Below, in pieces: positions 42,568 to 51,815 of a stretch of DNA of 64,000 bases (the stretch's first letter is position 1; the number at the start of each line of letters is the position of its first letter). The translations under genes were made by a program, and so were the position numbers. The notes beneath the pieces are model-generated. The model was not told the origin of the DNA and made no database searches. It was given only the letters and a program-made list of their open reading frames with translations. Source of the stretch: Anaerolineae bacterium. Its GTDB lineage: Bacteria > Chloroflexota > Anaerolineae > Promineifilales > Promineifilaceae. The stretch spans positions 27,935-91,934 of the forward strand of contig JAHBVI010000009.1 of NCBI GenBank assembly GCA_019637635.1. Direction: 5' to 3'.

Positions 42568-43989
42568 TCAACCCGGCTTGATGTTCTGGTTCAGGCTGAA
42601 CAGGTTGGTCGGGTCATATTTCCGTTTCAAGGCCACCAGTTTGTCATACTTGCTGGCGAAGGCAGTGCGCATCATGTCGTCGCCTTCCTCCTGGAAGCCG
42701 GGGAAGTTGAGGTAACGGCTGCCATCGGAATAGGGCTGCATGGCCGCCAGGAAGTCGCGCACCCAGGCGATGTTCTCCTCATCTTCCGCCGGGTGTTCCC
42801 AGTTGGCCTCCGGGTTGATGACGAAGTTGACATGACGGCCGTGAAAAGCCATGGCCGCATCATCCATCCGTTGAATCGCGCCGCCGTTGTACCAGATGTC
42901 GGTGGTGCTGTGCGCCGCTGGCTGGCGGCGGGCATGTTCTACCAGGGTATCAATGGCCGCGTCGTCCAGCGTCGTCAGGTTGAGCGACTTCCAGTAGTAG
43001 CGCATTTCGCCCGCCGGGTAATCTTCGTCAAAGAAGGTTTGGGCGGTGACGTAGGGCAGGCGGCTGCTGACGTCAAACAGCGGTTGGCGGAAATTGCGTA
43101 AGGGCTGCAACACCCGCTCCCCTTCAGCAGCGGCGCCGATGTAAACGCCGATGAGAGCCACAAAGTGACGGCCGTGCAGCTCTGCCGGGAACATCTCCGC
43201 GCCGGGTGGGAAGACGCCGCAGACAGCCAGCAGGCTGATCTCGTCGGGGGCGGTGGCACAGAAGTCACGAAAGTGACGTAATACTTCGCCCATGGCCTCA
43301 CCATCGTGGAAAACGGCCACCTGCATCACTTCCGGCCCCAGGGGGTACGCCTGGAATTCAAACTCAGTGACGATGCCAAAGTTGCCGCCGCCGCCGCGCA
43401 GCCCCCAGAAGAGGTCGCTGTTCTGACGTTCGCTGGTGTGCAGGACACGGCCGTCGGCCGTCACCACTTCCGCCGCCAGCAAATTGTCGCAGGTCAGGCC
43501 GTATTTATTGCGCATCCAGCCAAAACCGCCGCCCAACGTCAGCCCGGCAATACCGGTCTCGGACACCACGCCGGTGGGCAAGGCCAGGCCATACTGCTGC
43601 GTGGCCGCATCCAGTTCACCCAGGGTTACGCCGCCGCCCACGCGCACGGTGCGCCGTTCCGGGTCTACCACCACCTGCTTCAGCGGCGAGAGGTCAATGA
43701 CCAGACCGCCGTCATTGGTGGCGTGCCCGGCCACGTTGTGCCCGCCGCCGCGCACGGAGAGCAGCAGATCATGTTGGCGGGCAAAGTTCACGGCCGTGAC
43801 CACATCTTGCGTCGTTTCACAGCGGGCAATCAGCGCCGGGTATCGGTCAATCATGCCATTCCACACGGCGCGGGCGGCGTCGTATTCCGGGTCGCCGGGC
43901 AGGATAAGTTGGCCCTGTAGCGCCAGTTCCAGCCTGACCATATCCACTTTAGCCACTGTCATTTCGAGAGTTGGGGTTAAAGTCATCAT
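42568..43989 (-). CDS. FAD-linked oxidoreductase, berberine-bridge-enzyme type
   Basis: The 473-aa PCMH/VAO-fold flavoprotein has 'LLLSVRGGGHNVAGHATNDG' with the His that is covalently linked to FAD in the family, 'TVRVGGGVTLGELDAATQQY', 'GLTLGGGFGWMRNKYGLTCD', 'DLFWGLRGGGGNFGIVTEFE', and the C-terminal BBE motif 'YDPTNLFSLNQNIKPG'. A Cys that forms the second covalent link in some members is replaced (GIAGLTLGGG context), so FAD is probably mono-covalent. Substrate (sugar, alkaloid or nicotine-like amine) cannot be told. It stands alone between repeat elements. Confidence 0.9.
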   Translation of the reverse strand: MMTLTPTLEMTVAKVDMVRLELALQGQLILPGDPEYDAARAVWNGMIDRYPALIARCETTQDVVTAVNFARQHDLLLSVRGGGHNVAGHATNDGGLVIDLSPLKQVVVDPERRTVRVGGGVTLGELDAATQQYGLALPTGVVSETGIAGLTLGGGFGWMRNKYGLTCDNLLAAEVVTADGRVLHTSERQNSDLFWGLRGGGGNFGIVTEFEFQAYPLGPEVMQVAVFHDGEAMGEVLRHFRDFCATAPDEISLLAVCGVFPPGAEMFPAELHGRHFVALIGVYIGAAAEGERVLQPLRNFRQPLFDVSSRLPYVTAQTFFDEDYPAGEMRYYWKSLNLTTLDDAAIDTLVEHARRQPAAHSTTDIWYNGGAIQRMDDAAMAFHGRHVNFVINPEANWEHPAEDEENIAWVRDFLAAMQPYSDGSRYLNFPGFQEEGDDMMRTAFASKYDKLVALKRKYDPTNLFSLNQNIKPG

Positions 43990-44012
43990 GAGGTAAATCT
44001 CCTATGGAATTT

Positions 44013-44074
44013 CGTGATGCGTGATGCGTGATGCGTGGGTTTTGATTGGTTACGCTTACGCATCACGCTTCACG
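44013..44074. repeat. GTGATGC-type inverted repeat
   Basis: Left GTGATGC heptamers (44013-44035) pair with ACGCATCACGCTTCACG (44058-44074) with one or two mismatches. It lies 2 bp after the stop of the small anchored protein (TAA at 44076-44078) and upstream of the oxidoreductase start. Confidence 0.82.
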
Positions 44075-44075
44075 G

Positions 44076-44465
44076 TTAATCAATGGGCCAAGTGCCATCC
44101 TGCTGTAGGTACGTCCGGTCCATCAGGGGGGCCTGTGTGGGCTGAGCGGGCGGCCAGTTACCGTACTGTTGGGCATAAAGCAGCGGCAGAGCATCACTAG
44201 ACGGCCGTGTCGCCGCCTCTTCGTCCTTCACCAGCCAGGGATAGGCGTAGGCGTAGTCCAGTTTGGCTTCGGCGGGAACAGTCGCCGCCCATTTTGCATA
44301 ATTGGCCAGGGAGCCCGTTGTTTCCGCCACGTCAGCCAGAATCGGGTCATGTACGGGATTCAAGGAAACAGCGGGCTGGCGGGGATACCAGACGAAGCTG
44401 CTTAAAAACAACACAGCCAATAGGATAAGAATCAATTCAATAGCAATAGGTTTTATCTTTTTCAT
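44076..44465 (-). CDS. Small membrane-anchored protein of unknown function
   Basis: The 129-aa protein starts at ATG 44465 (GGAG 8 bp upstream; ATG 44477 is possible). One N-terminal transmembrane helix ('IELILILLAVLFLSSFVWY') is followed by an extracytoplasmic part of about 95 aa rich in Ala, Pro, Tyr and Trp ('AKLDYAYAYPWLVKDEEAAT', 'LLYAQQYGNWPPAQPTQAPL'). No lipobox, metal motif or known domain is recognised. It may be cotranscribed with the downstream oxidoreductase gene. Positions 44478-44660 contain no further gene. Confidence 0.7.
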   Translation of the reverse strand: MKKIKPIAIELILILLAVLFLSSFVWYPRQPAVSLNPVHDPILADVAETTGSLANYAKWAATVPAEAKLDYAYAYPWLVKDEEAATRPSSDALPLLYAQQYGNWPPAQPTQAPLMDRTYLQQDGTWPID

Positions 44466-44672
44466 GTCAATCTCCATGTGAAAATAATCTTGATTTACAC
44501 CGTTCTTACGAATTCGTTTGGGTGGTGAGCAATGAGGATAGTGTAGGGCACGGCCGTGTGCCTCACATCTGGCAAAGGTTGGTTTTAAGGGTTGGGTTGG
44601 GGGTTGGGAGCGTTTATCCAGCGTTAGTTGGGCGTATTTCGGCTCTTTGGGTTTTACGTGACGAGTGATGCG

Positions 44673-44706
44673 TGATGCGTGAGGGAAACTCTCTGGTCAC
44701 GCATCA
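44673..44706. repeat. GTGATGC element with short stem at the LuxR gene stop
   Basis: Tandem GTGATGC units (44665-44682) pair with TCACGCATCA (44697-44706) over 10 bp. The TGA stop of the LuxR-type gene (44704-44706) is inside the right arm. Confidence 0.8.
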
Positions 44707-47268
44707 AGGAATGAGGCCAAGCTGCCGCGCCTGGGCGACGGCCTGGGTGCGGCTGGCAACGGCCAGTTTGCTGTAAATGGCCCCGGTGTATGACTTCACC
44801 GTGCCCACAGAGATGACCAGTTGGGTGGCAATTTCCTGGTTAGACAGCCCGTCGGCAATCAGGCGCAGCACTTCCAGTTCGCGGTTGGTGAGCGGGTCAA
44901 CCAGTGGTTGGCCGGGTACTGGGCCGGGCATAACCGGCGCGGGCTGGCCCGCCGCCGGGAAACGGAGGGGCTGCATTTCCAATTCGGTCAGGGTTTGGGT
45001 GGCAATGACGCTGGCGCTATTTTCCGGCAGTGACGATGGCAGTTTGCCGGTAGGCAGCAAGGCGGCGGCGCGTTCCCTGGTCTCTTGTTCGGCGGCGGGA
45101 TGTTGGCGGGCAAAGGCCGCCAGTTCCTGGCTGCGCGTCTTGTCCCCAGCGGTGTGCAGCAGATGGGCAATGCTGACCAGCAAGGAGAGGATGAGTGGCT
45201 CCCACTGCATCTGGATGGAGATGTGCAAGGCTTCGTGGTAACAGGCAACGGCCGTACCCCATTCACCCTGGGCTACGGCCGTATCCCCCATCCCCTGCAA
45301 CGTGCGCACCAGCCCGCCCTGGTCGGCAATCTCGCGGTAGATGGCCAGGTTGCGCCGGTATAGCTCGCGGGCGTCTTCATAGCGCCCCTGCACATAAGCG
45401 ATCTGCGCCAGGTAATTGACCGCCAGGGCCATACCCTCGGGGTCATTCATGCCATCCTTCAAATCATAACTGGCCTGGAACTGCTGCGTGGCCTGGGCAT
45501 AGTCGCCCTGGGCGCGGGCGATATTGCCCATGACGATGAGCAGGTAGGCCAGCATCCACAGATTGCCGGTGACCTGACACGCTTCATGCCCTTGTTGGGC
45601 CGCTTGCCGCGCCTCGTCGTAGCGGCCCAGGTGCAGCAGCACATCCGCCCAGATGTACCAGACCAACTGCAAACCGGCCACATCCTGGCGAGCGGCGGCC
45701 AACTGGTGCGCCTGCTGGCAGTAGGCCAGCGCCGCCTGATAGTTGCCCTGGATGTTGGCCACCAGCGCCAGACCGCTGACAGGGTCTCTGGCAAAACCGG
45801 GCGGCGCTGCCACCGCCAGCTTCTGGTAGAGCGCCTGGCCCTGTGTAAAAGCGGCCTGAGCCTGGGCCAGATGCCCCAACCGGATATACGTCCAGCCGAG
45901 GAAGGTGTGCAAACCGGCGAGTAAATTGTCGGTTTCGTCGTGGGGCGGCAGGGCTTGCAGGCGGGTTACGGCCGTCGCCAGCATCGTCTCGGCTTCCCGG
46001 AACCGCCCCTGATAGTCAAGAAAGGTTTGCAGCGGGTAATATGCCTGGCCGATGGCGGCAATATCTGCCTGCTGCACAGCATGAGACCAGGCGGTACGCA
46101 CGTTTTCCAGTTCGGCGGTAATTTCGCGCACCGCTTTGACCTGGCCGGGGCCAAGCAGGGCATCGGCGCGGCGCTGTAAAAAGGCACAGTAATAGGCGCT
46201 GTGCTGCACCAGCGTTTGCGTGGCGTCATCGGGCACAGCGGCCAGTTGGCCGGAAGCAAACTGGCGCAGGAGCTCGTGTATCTGATAACGGCCGTGCCCA
46301 TCTTGCTGCCCCCCGCCCGATTCCCACCGCAGCAAAGATTTGTCCACCAAAGCCGACAGGATCGTCAGGGAAGCGCCGGCCACTTGCTGCGCCGCCTTGG
46401 CCAGAAAGCCACCGCGAAAGACAGCCAGCCGCCGGAACACATCTTGCTCCGCCGGGGATAACTGCTGCCAGGCCTGGTTAAAAACGGCGCGCATACTGCG
46501 GTGGCGTTCGGGTACATTGCGCAGGTTGGTTTCCAGAAAGGCGATATTTTTTTGAATTTCGGCGGCGATGGCGGCGGTGTCCAGCGCTTTTGTCCAGGAG
46601 GCGGCCAGTTCCAGCGCCAGCGGTGTGCCGTTCACCAACCGGCAGATGTGTAACATGCCGTCGGCTTCCTCGGTGGGGTTGAAGGACGGCCGTACCCGCC
46701 GCGCCCGATCCACAAATAATTGCACCGCCGCCGCTTGCTCCCAGGCAGGTTCCAGGTGGTCGGTGGGGTAAGTCAGGCCACCGACCGGGAATTGCCACTC
46801 CTCTTGCAGGTTTAGTGCCTCTCTGGACGTGACCAGCAGTTTCAAGCTGGGGGCAGTGTGCAGCAGTTCCGACAGAATATCAGCGCCATCCACCAGGTGT
46901 TCAAAATTATCCAGCAACAGCAGCGTCTCTTTTTGTTGCAAATAGGTGAATAGTTGCGCGTCTGGCGGTGTTGGCCCACCCAGGGGTAGGCCGACGGCGT
47001 CGGCAATAGTGGGCAGCAACGCTGCCGGGAAGGGCGTGGGCTGCAAATTGACAAAGTGGGCGTCGTGGGCAAATTCGGCGGCGGCCAGGGTGGCGGCCTG
47101 GATGGCCAGCCGGGTTTTGCCAATGCCACCCGGCCCCAGCAGCGTCAGCAGGCGGCAGTCGGGGTCAAGCAGCAGCCCTGTGATTTCCCGGATTTCATTT
47201 TCGCGGCCGATGAAGGAGGTGAGTGATCGGGGCAAGGAGGTGGTGTTACGACTGGTGGGCGTCTGCAT
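44704..47268 (-). CDS. LuxR-type regulator with NB-ARC-like ATPase and TPR repeats
   Basis: The 854-aa signal-transduction ATPase has N-terminal 'LPRSLTSFIGRENEIREITG', Walker A 'LLGPGGIGKTRLAIQAATLA' (45-52 core), Walker B 'KETLLLLDNFEHL', and an arm region ending 'ALVDKSLLRWESGGG'. Helical TPR-like repeats run from about 390 to 740 ('LGWTYIRLGHLAQAQAAFTQ', 'AQIAYVQGRYEDARELYRRN'). The C-terminal LuxR HTH is 'LTNRELEVLRLIADGLSNQE' plus 'TVKSYTGAIYSKLAVASRTQ'. MalT and AfsR-type proteins share this plan and respond to a ligand by oligomerising. Its target is unknown; the nearby GH13/maltodextrin genes make a MalT-like role an attractive guess only. Confidence 0.9.
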   Translation of the reverse strand: MQTPTSRNTTSLPRSLTSFIGRENEIREITGLLLDPDCRLLTLLGPGGIGKTRLAIQAATLAAAEFAHDAHFVNLQPTPFPAALLPTIADAVGLPLGGPTPPDAQLFTYLQQKETLLLLDNFEHLVDGADILSELLHTAPSLKLLVTSREALNLQEEWQFPVGGLTYPTDHLEPAWEQAAAVQLFVDRARRVRPSFNPTEEADGMLHICRLVNGTPLALELAASWTKALDTAAIAAEIQKNIAFLETNLRNVPERHRSMRAVFNQAWQQLSPAEQDVFRRLAVFRGGFLAKAAQQVAGASLTILSALVDKSLLRWESGGGQQDGHGRYQIHELLRQFASGQLAAVPDDATQTLVQHSAYYCAFLQRRADALLGPGQVKAVREITAELENVRTAWSHAVQQADIAAIGQAYYPLQTFLDYQGRFREAETMLATAVTRLQALPPHDETDNLLAGLHTFLGWTYIRLGHLAQAQAAFTQGQALYQKLAVAAPPGFARDPVSGLALVANIQGNYQAALAYCQQAHQLAAARQDVAGLQLVWYIWADVLLHLGRYDEARQAAQQGHEACQVTGNLWMLAYLLIVMGNIARAQGDYAQATQQFQASYDLKDGMNDPEGMALAVNYLAQIAYVQGRYEDARELYRRNLAIYREIADQGGLVRTLQGMGDTAVAQGEWGTAVACYHEALHISIQMQWEPLILSLLVSIAHLLHTAGDKTRSQELAAFARQHPAAEQETRERAAALLPTGKLPSSLPENSASVIATQTLTELEMQPLRFPAAGQPAPVMPGPVPGQPLVDPLTNRELEVLRLIADGLSNQEIATQLVISVGTVKSYTGAIYSKLAVASRTQAVAQARQLGLIP

Positions 47269-47284
47269 TGTTCGCTTATTGGCT

Positions 47285-47339
47285 GAGATTAAGAGATCAG
47301 GAGATTGAGAGATTGGTAATCTCTCAATCTCCTAATCTC
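47285..47339. repeat. GAGATTR-type inverted repeat upstream of the LuxR gene
   Basis: The left arm (47285-47314) and right arm (47318-47339) pair over about 22 bp. It lies 16 bp upstream of the LuxR-type start codon and 43 bp from the end of the Uma2 gene. Confidence 0.85.
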
Positions 47340-47381
47340 AAATCCGGAACTGGTTTTAAGCAGCTTAATTTGTGCCTCATT

Positions 47382-48059
47382 CTACCCACCGCTGCGCAGT
47401 AATTGTTGAATTTCCTGCGCTTTTTCGGGGGAGAGGCCGCGTATCTCGCAAAAGGTCAGGAAGGGGTCTAGCTCACCAGCCTGCCACAACCAGGACGGCC
47501 GTAGCCAAAACCCCTCTAGCACCTGCGACGCCACCCTTTCATCATCTTCGGTAGCAAACAGATCGTAATGTCCCTTTTCATCCAGGTGGTAAAAATCGGC
47601 CCGCAGTTTGCCAGGGCGCGGGTCAATAATCCAGTATTCGGGCACACCCTCCGCCCGATACTCATTAAATTTCTGCCGCCGATCCCGATGCACGCTATCA
47701 TCGGAAACGATTTCTATCACCAGATCGGCCGGCCCATCCAGATAATTATCGGTCAGGCGGGTAACATGTTTTTTAGCCACAAACAACAAATCTGGTTCTC
47801 GTGAGGATTTTGACAATTTCATGGCAAATGGTGGTGATAAGATAATGCCGGAGTCAAACAAGCGGACGAAAAACCCGAGCAATTCGAGTAGAAAACCCAT
47901 GACTTCCTGATGAGACTTTTTAGCTGGCATAAATTCTATTACTTCTCCCTCTACCCATTCGGCATGGGTGTCTTCACCGGCCCAGGCCAGGAACTCTTCA
48001 TAACTCATGCGCAGGACAGCAGTTTCTTCTCTTGGAGGAGTAAGTTCTTGCGTGATCAT
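47382..48059 (-). CDS. Uma2-family (DUF820) putative restriction-endonuclease-fold protein
   Basis: The 225-aa protein starts at ATG 48059. 'MSYEEFLAWAGEDTHAEWVE' then 'GEVIEFMPAKKSHQEVMGFL' and the PD-(D/E)xK core 'EPDLLFVAKKHVTRLTDNYL' plus 'PADLVIEIVSDDSVHRDRRQ' (Asp, Glu-x-Val and Lys/Arg), followed by 'KFNEYRAEGVPEYWIIDPRP', define the family. The proteins multiply in Chloroflexota and cyanobacteria; their substrate is not established. There is no partner methylase. The extra 15 upstream codons of the frame lack a better start. Confidence 0.9.
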   Translation of the reverse strand: MITQELTPPREETAVLRMSYEEFLAWAGEDTHAEWVEGEVIEFMPAKKSHQEVMGFLLELLGFFVRLFDSGIILSPPFAMKLSKSSREPDLLFVAKKHVTRLTDNYLDGPADLVIEIVSDDSVHRDRRQKFNEYRAEGVPEYWIIDPRPGKLRADFYHLDEKGHYDLFATEDDERVASQVLEGFWLRPSWLWQAGELDPFLTFCEIRGLSPEKAQEIQQLLRSGG

Positions 48060-48113
48060 GTGGTTATTGTAACACAGCCAATCTTTTTTTGACGCAAAGG
48101 GCAAAGAAGATGT

Positions 48114-48265
48114 AGGGCAATCGCATACTCAACTCCCGGCGATTAAAATCGCGGCTACAGAAGGCAAAGCCCCCCTTCGTGGGCTGGGTTCCAGTCGGCG
48201 AAGGCCGACTTTGCCTTCTGTTGGTGCAGATTTATCTGCCGCATCGAGGAATATGCGATTGCCCT
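48114..48265. repeat. 152-bp element with terminal inverted repeats (MITE-like)
   Basis: Ends 48114-48128 and 48251-48265 are inverted repeats matching at 14 of 15 positions. Inside, ACAGAAGGCAAAG (about 48159-48171) and its complement CTTTGCCTTCTGT (48209-48221) form a further stem around a GGCTGGG loop. The segment 48205-48242 recurs exactly at 13697-13734 in opposite orientation. There is no ORF. It lies between the Uma2 start and the GH13 gene end. Confidence 0.72.
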
Positions 48266-48274
48266 GAAGAAGAT

Positions 48275-48314
48275 GTAATGGGGTAATTGGGCAGTTACTC
48301 AATTACCCCATTAC
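48275..48314. repeat. GTAATTGG-type inverted repeat overlapping the GH13 stop
   Basis: The 14-nt arms (48275-48288 and 48301-48314) are perfect complements. The right arm encodes the last residues and the TAA stop (48303-48305) of the GH13 gene. The repeat unit is 8 bp. Confidence 0.88.
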
Positions 48315-50009
48315 GTGTACACCGCCACTCCAGGGGGGGAGGGTGAAGGTGTGGGTGTGACGGCCGTGCGCCACCGCCACCACCCGTTCCTCCTCACTCA
48401 AATTCAGGGCAACTAAAATTGTCTCGTTTTCGTCAAAGCGGGCGTAGGCGTAGGTTTGGGTGGTTTCGTCCAGGTGAATGGTCTGGCGACGGCCGTGCCA
48501 CAACACCGGATGTTCGCGCCGGAAATGGATCAGCCAGCGGTAAAATTCGCGCAAATCGGCGTCCTGCTCATCCCCCCACAGCATCGGCTGGCGACACTCG
48601 GCCATGCCCTGGCTGCCCTGGTCCCACATGCCCATGTATTGGCGTACCCCCACCTCCGAACCGTTGTAGACAACAGGTGGCCCGCTGAGGGTAAATTGAC
48701 AGAGCGCCGCCAGTTTCAACTTGCGTGTATCATTTTCGGCCAGCCAGGAGAAGCGGTTCATATCGTGATTGTCCAGAAAGGTGGGCAAGATGTAGGTGGA
48801 CGGGAAGTAGCGTTCGTGCTGGTGCAGGAAGGTGTCGAAGGCGCTCAGGGTCATGCGCCCCATGGCAAAAATGTCCCGCATCGCCTGCATCAGCGGGAAA
48901 TCCAGGCAGCCATCAAACCGCCCTTCGTAGCTCAAAATGGTAGCCGGGCTTTCCACCACTTCGCCGTAAATCCAGGCGTCGGGGTTAACCCGTTTGACTA
49001 CCTGGCGCAGTTCTGTCCAGAAGTCGTGCGACGGCCCCAGGGCATAATCACAGCGCAGGCCATCAAAACCGACCTCGCCCAGCCAGAATGAAACGCTGTC
49101 CAGCAGGTAGCGGCGCACGTCGGGATGGTTCACATTCACCTGCGGCAGGTGCATGACGCCAAAAAAGGTTTCGTAATCGTGCGGGTAGTCAATCCAGTGA
49201 TACCATTCGTAATAGCGGCTGGTGGGGTCTTTGAGCGCTTCCTGGAAACTTTCGTGCTGGCTGCTCCAATGGTTGGCGACGAAATCCAGCAGCAGGCGGA
49301 TGCCCCGACCGTGGGCGGCGGCGACCAGTTCGTGAATCTCCTCCATGCTGCCCAGGCGGGGGTTGACGTTGAAGTAGTCGGTGGCGTGGTAGCCGTGATG
49401 GGTATTGTCGTCGGGGAAGAAGGGGTTGAGCCAGATGGCGTTGAAGCCCATGTCGGCCACGTAGTCCAGCTTATCAATGATGCCGCGCAGGCTGCCGCCG
49501 TAGATGTCGTTGAGGCTGTGAACGTGGTTCCAGTCACGGCCGTTCCCCGGATAAAATCGGTCGGGAAATATCTGGTATGTCACCGAACCGGCGGCCCATT
49601 CCGGGGCGCGTGCTTCGCCCACCAGGTAGGAAAATATTTCCTCATCATCGGTGCCCAGTGGCGGTGAGCCATCAGCCGGGTAGGCGCGAATGTGGTAGCG
49701 CACCAGCGTGCCGTCCGGCTCGGCGGGCAGGGTGGTTTGCCAGCTTTCAATGTAGGCCCAGTTGAGTAAGTCCCATTCAGTTTTGACGAATTGCAGGGGG
49801 AAGACGGCCGTACCCGGTTCCACCACCACACATTCGACGCGGGCAATGGGCCGGTCTAGCTGTACGGTGACGGTGAGGGTGGGTTGGTCGTGGGCGCGGG
49901 GGGCGCGGGGCGTCAGGCGGTTGTGGTGTTTGATGCCCTGCCGCCAGGTACGCATGTGCGCGACGCGCTGTTCGATGGTAGAGAGGGAGCCAAAGACGAA
50001 TTCTTTCAT
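48303..50009 (-). CDS. GH13 cyclomaltodextrinase/neopullulanase-like amylase
   Basis: The 568-aa cytoplasmic glycosidase has no signal peptide. An N-terminal beta-sandwich (about 1-130) precedes the TIM barrel, which starts 'VTYQIFPDRFYPGNGRDWNH'. Catalytic residues are the nucleophile Asp in 'GFDGLRCDYALG', acid/base Glu in 'AWIYGEVVESP' and Asp in 'FLDNHDMNRFSWLA'. 'LLLDFVANHWSSQHES' is conserved region I. It cleaves imported maltodextrins or cyclodextrins. It is last in the leftward maltodextrin cluster and 41 bp from the lipoprotein amylase gene. Its stop is supplied by a repeat. Confidence 0.9.
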   Translation of the reverse strand: MKEFVFGSLSTIEQRVAHMRTWRQGIKHHNRLTPRAPRAHDQPTLTVTVQLDRPIARVECVVVEPGTAVFPLQFVKTEWDLLNWAYIESWQTTLPAEPDGTLVRYHIRAYPADGSPPLGTDDEEIFSYLVGEARAPEWAAGSVTYQIFPDRFYPGNGRDWNHVHSLNDIYGGSLRGIIDKLDYVADMGFNAIWLNPFFPDDNTHHGYHATDYFNVNPRLGSMEEIHELVAAAHGRGIRLLLDFVANHWSSQHESFQEALKDPTSRYYEWYHWIDYPHDYETFFGVMHLPQVNVNHPDVRRYLLDSVSFWLGEVGFDGLRCDYALGPSHDFWTELRQVVKRVNPDAWIYGEVVESPATILSYEGRFDGCLDFPLMQAMRDIFAMGRMTLSAFDTFLHQHERYFPSTYILPTFLDNHDMNRFSWLAENDTRKLKLAALCQFTLSGPPVVYNGSEVGVRQYMGMWDQGSQGMAECRQPMLWGDEQDADLREFYRWLIHFRREHPVLWHGRRQTIHLDETTQTYAYARFDENETILVALNLSEEERVVAVAHGRHTHTFTLPPWSGGVHVMG

Positions 50010-50020
50010 AGGTGATGGGT

Positions 50021-50047
50021 GGTAGGGGCGAGGCAGCCTCGCCCCAC
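50021..50047. repeat. GTAGGGGCGAGGC-type hairpin between the two GH13 genes
   Basis: GGGGCGAGG (50025-50033) pairs with CCTCGCCCC (50037-50045) around a 3-nt loop. It lies 4 bp before the downstream amylase stop and is related to 30219-30288. Confidence 0.75.
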
Positions 50048-50050
50048 CAA

Positions 50051-51757
50051 TTACGGCGTTAAATCAATCACAAAGGTGCTAAACGGCGGCAGTTCCGCCA
50101 GCGGTACATAATCGCTAAAACCACCGGCGGCGTTGACCGTGGGGGAGGTGACAGCGCCATCGCCAAAGAGGAGGACGGCCGTACTCCCCGCCGCCAGCGG
50201 CCCACTGTCCAGGTTCAGGGTGTAATCATCCACCACCTGGTTAGACATGTTAATGACCACCATCACGGTTTCATTATCGGTATAGCGCAAAAAGGCATAC
50301 ACCCGATTGGGGGACGACTGCACTTCCAGCCAATCGCCGACGCGCAGGGCTTCGTGGGTATTACGCAACTGGATCAACTGCCGGTAATGGGCGAGCAGGG
50401 AATCGGGAGCATCCGTTTGCAAAGCCACGCTGCGCGTTTCATAGTCGCTGCCGGGGCGACGCCAGGGGGAACCGGTAGTGAACCCCACTTTGATGTTATC
50501 GCTCGTCCACTGCATGGGGCGGCGAATGTCCTCGTCCGGTTTGGCCCCCATCAGGCCGATCTCCTCGCCGTAGTAGATGAAGGGCACGCCGGGTGAGGTG
50601 AGCAAAATAGAAGCGGCGATTTTGGCCCGGTCTTCATTGCCGATGAGTTGGGACATGACCCGGTTCTGGTCGTGGTTGGTGAGGAAGGTGGCGTATTGGC
50701 CGCGCGGATAAGCGGCGGTGATGCTGTTGAGCCGGGAGGTAACGGCCGACCCATTGCCCCGTTTGACGCTGTTGAGAATATCTTCGGCCAGGTCGAATTG
50801 AAAGGCAATGTCTACCTCATCGCCGGTGTAATCCAGCACCTCCCGTGTGGTCGTCCACGCTTCGCCGACGGCAAAAGCGTCCGGGTTTACCTCTTTGTAA
50901 AAGGTGTAAAACGCTTGCAGCCATTCGTGGGTGGCGGGGGTGTTTTCCTGGGCGCGGCCGTCTTCAATCAAATGTTTGATCGCATCCAGCCGGAAACCAT
51001 CCGCGCCCATTTCTTCCAGCCAGAAACCGGCGGCGGCCAACATCTCAGCCGTCACGTCCGGGTTTTCCAGGTTCAAATCGGGCATACCGTCCCAAAAAAC
51101 GCCGTAGTAATAGCCGTTGAGGGTACGGTGCCACACTTGCTGCCCCCAGGGACCAGCATAACCGGGATCGGTATCACTCCACACGTACCAGTCGCGTCGT
51201 TCGGAGTTAGGGTCTCTGGACTCCACAAACCAGGGGTGGTCGCGCCCGGTGTGGTTCAACACCAGGTCTACAATCACCCGGATGCCCCGTTTGTGCGCTT
51301 CTTCCATCAGCCGCTGGAAATCCTCGTTTGTGCCGTACTCCGGGTTCACCGTGTAGTAATCCACCACGTCGTAGCCATGATAGCTGGGGGAATCCATAAT
51401 GGGCATGAGCCAGATGCCGGTGACGCCTAAGTCATCGGTGGTGGTGGGGTCGCCATCGTTCAGGTAATCGAGCATTTCAATCAGGCCGTTCAAATCGCCG
51501 ATGCCGTCGCCGTCGCTGTCCTTAAAACTGCGCACAAAGACTTCGTAGAAGACGGTATCGTTCCACCAGGGCAGGCCGTTACTGCCCGGCGGCAGCAGGC
51601 TGATGGGAGTGGGGATCACCGTTGGCGTGGGCGGTATCGGGGTGGCGATGGTGGTGGGGGTGGGGGGCACGGCCGTCGGCGTACTCACCACCTGGCTCTG
51701 GTCACATCCCACCAGCCACATCCCCACCAAAAGAAGCAATAAAAGCAGCCGCTTCAT
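50051..51757 (-). CDS. GH13 alpha-amylase lipoprotein
   Basis: The 568-aa surface amylase has signal peptide 'MKRLLLLLLLVGMWLVGC' (lipobox LVGC; start ATG 51757 behind GAGGAGAA) and a long Thr/Pro linker ('TPTTIATPIPPTPTVIPTPI'). The barrel begins 'PWWNDTVFYEVFVRSFKDSD'. Nucleophile Asp is in 'GADGFRLDAIKHL', Glu in 'DAFAVGEAWTTT' and Asp in 'FLTNHDQNRVM'. A calcium site is likely in 'DSDGDGIGDLNGLIEMLDYL'. It ends with a C-terminal beta domain. It degrades starch outside the membrane for import by MalEFG. The frame's first 32 codons come from the neighbouring repeat. Confidence 0.93.
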   Translation of the reverse strand: MKRLLLLLLLVGMWLVGCDQSQVVSTPTAVPPTPTTIATPIPPTPTVIPTPISLLPPGSNGLPWWNDTVFYEVFVRSFKDSDGDGIGDLNGLIEMLDYLNDGDPTTTDDLGVTGIWLMPIMDSPSYHGYDVVDYYTVNPEYGTNEDFQRLMEEAHKRGIRVIVDLVLNHTGRDHPWFVESRDPNSERRDWYVWSDTDPGYAGPWGQQVWHRTLNGYYYGVFWDGMPDLNLENPDVTAEMLAAAGFWLEEMGADGFRLDAIKHLIEDGRAQENTPATHEWLQAFYTFYKEVNPDAFAVGEAWTTTREVLDYTGDEVDIAFQFDLAEDILNSVKRGNGSAVTSRLNSITAAYPRGQYATFLTNHDQNRVMSQLIGNEDRAKIAASILLTSPGVPFIYYGEEIGLMGAKPDEDIRRPMQWTSDNIKVGFTTGSPWRRPGSDYETRSVALQTDAPDSLLAHYRQLIQLRNTHEALRVGDWLEVQSSPNRVYAFLRYTDNETVMVVINMSNQVVDDYTLNLDSGPLAAGSTAVLLFGDGAVTSPTVNAAGGFSDYVPLAELPPFSTFVIDLTP

Positions 51758-51815
51758 CACATTCTCCTCAAAAAAATAGCCCTGCACACCGCACAGGGCT
51801 AACAAGAAGGTAATT

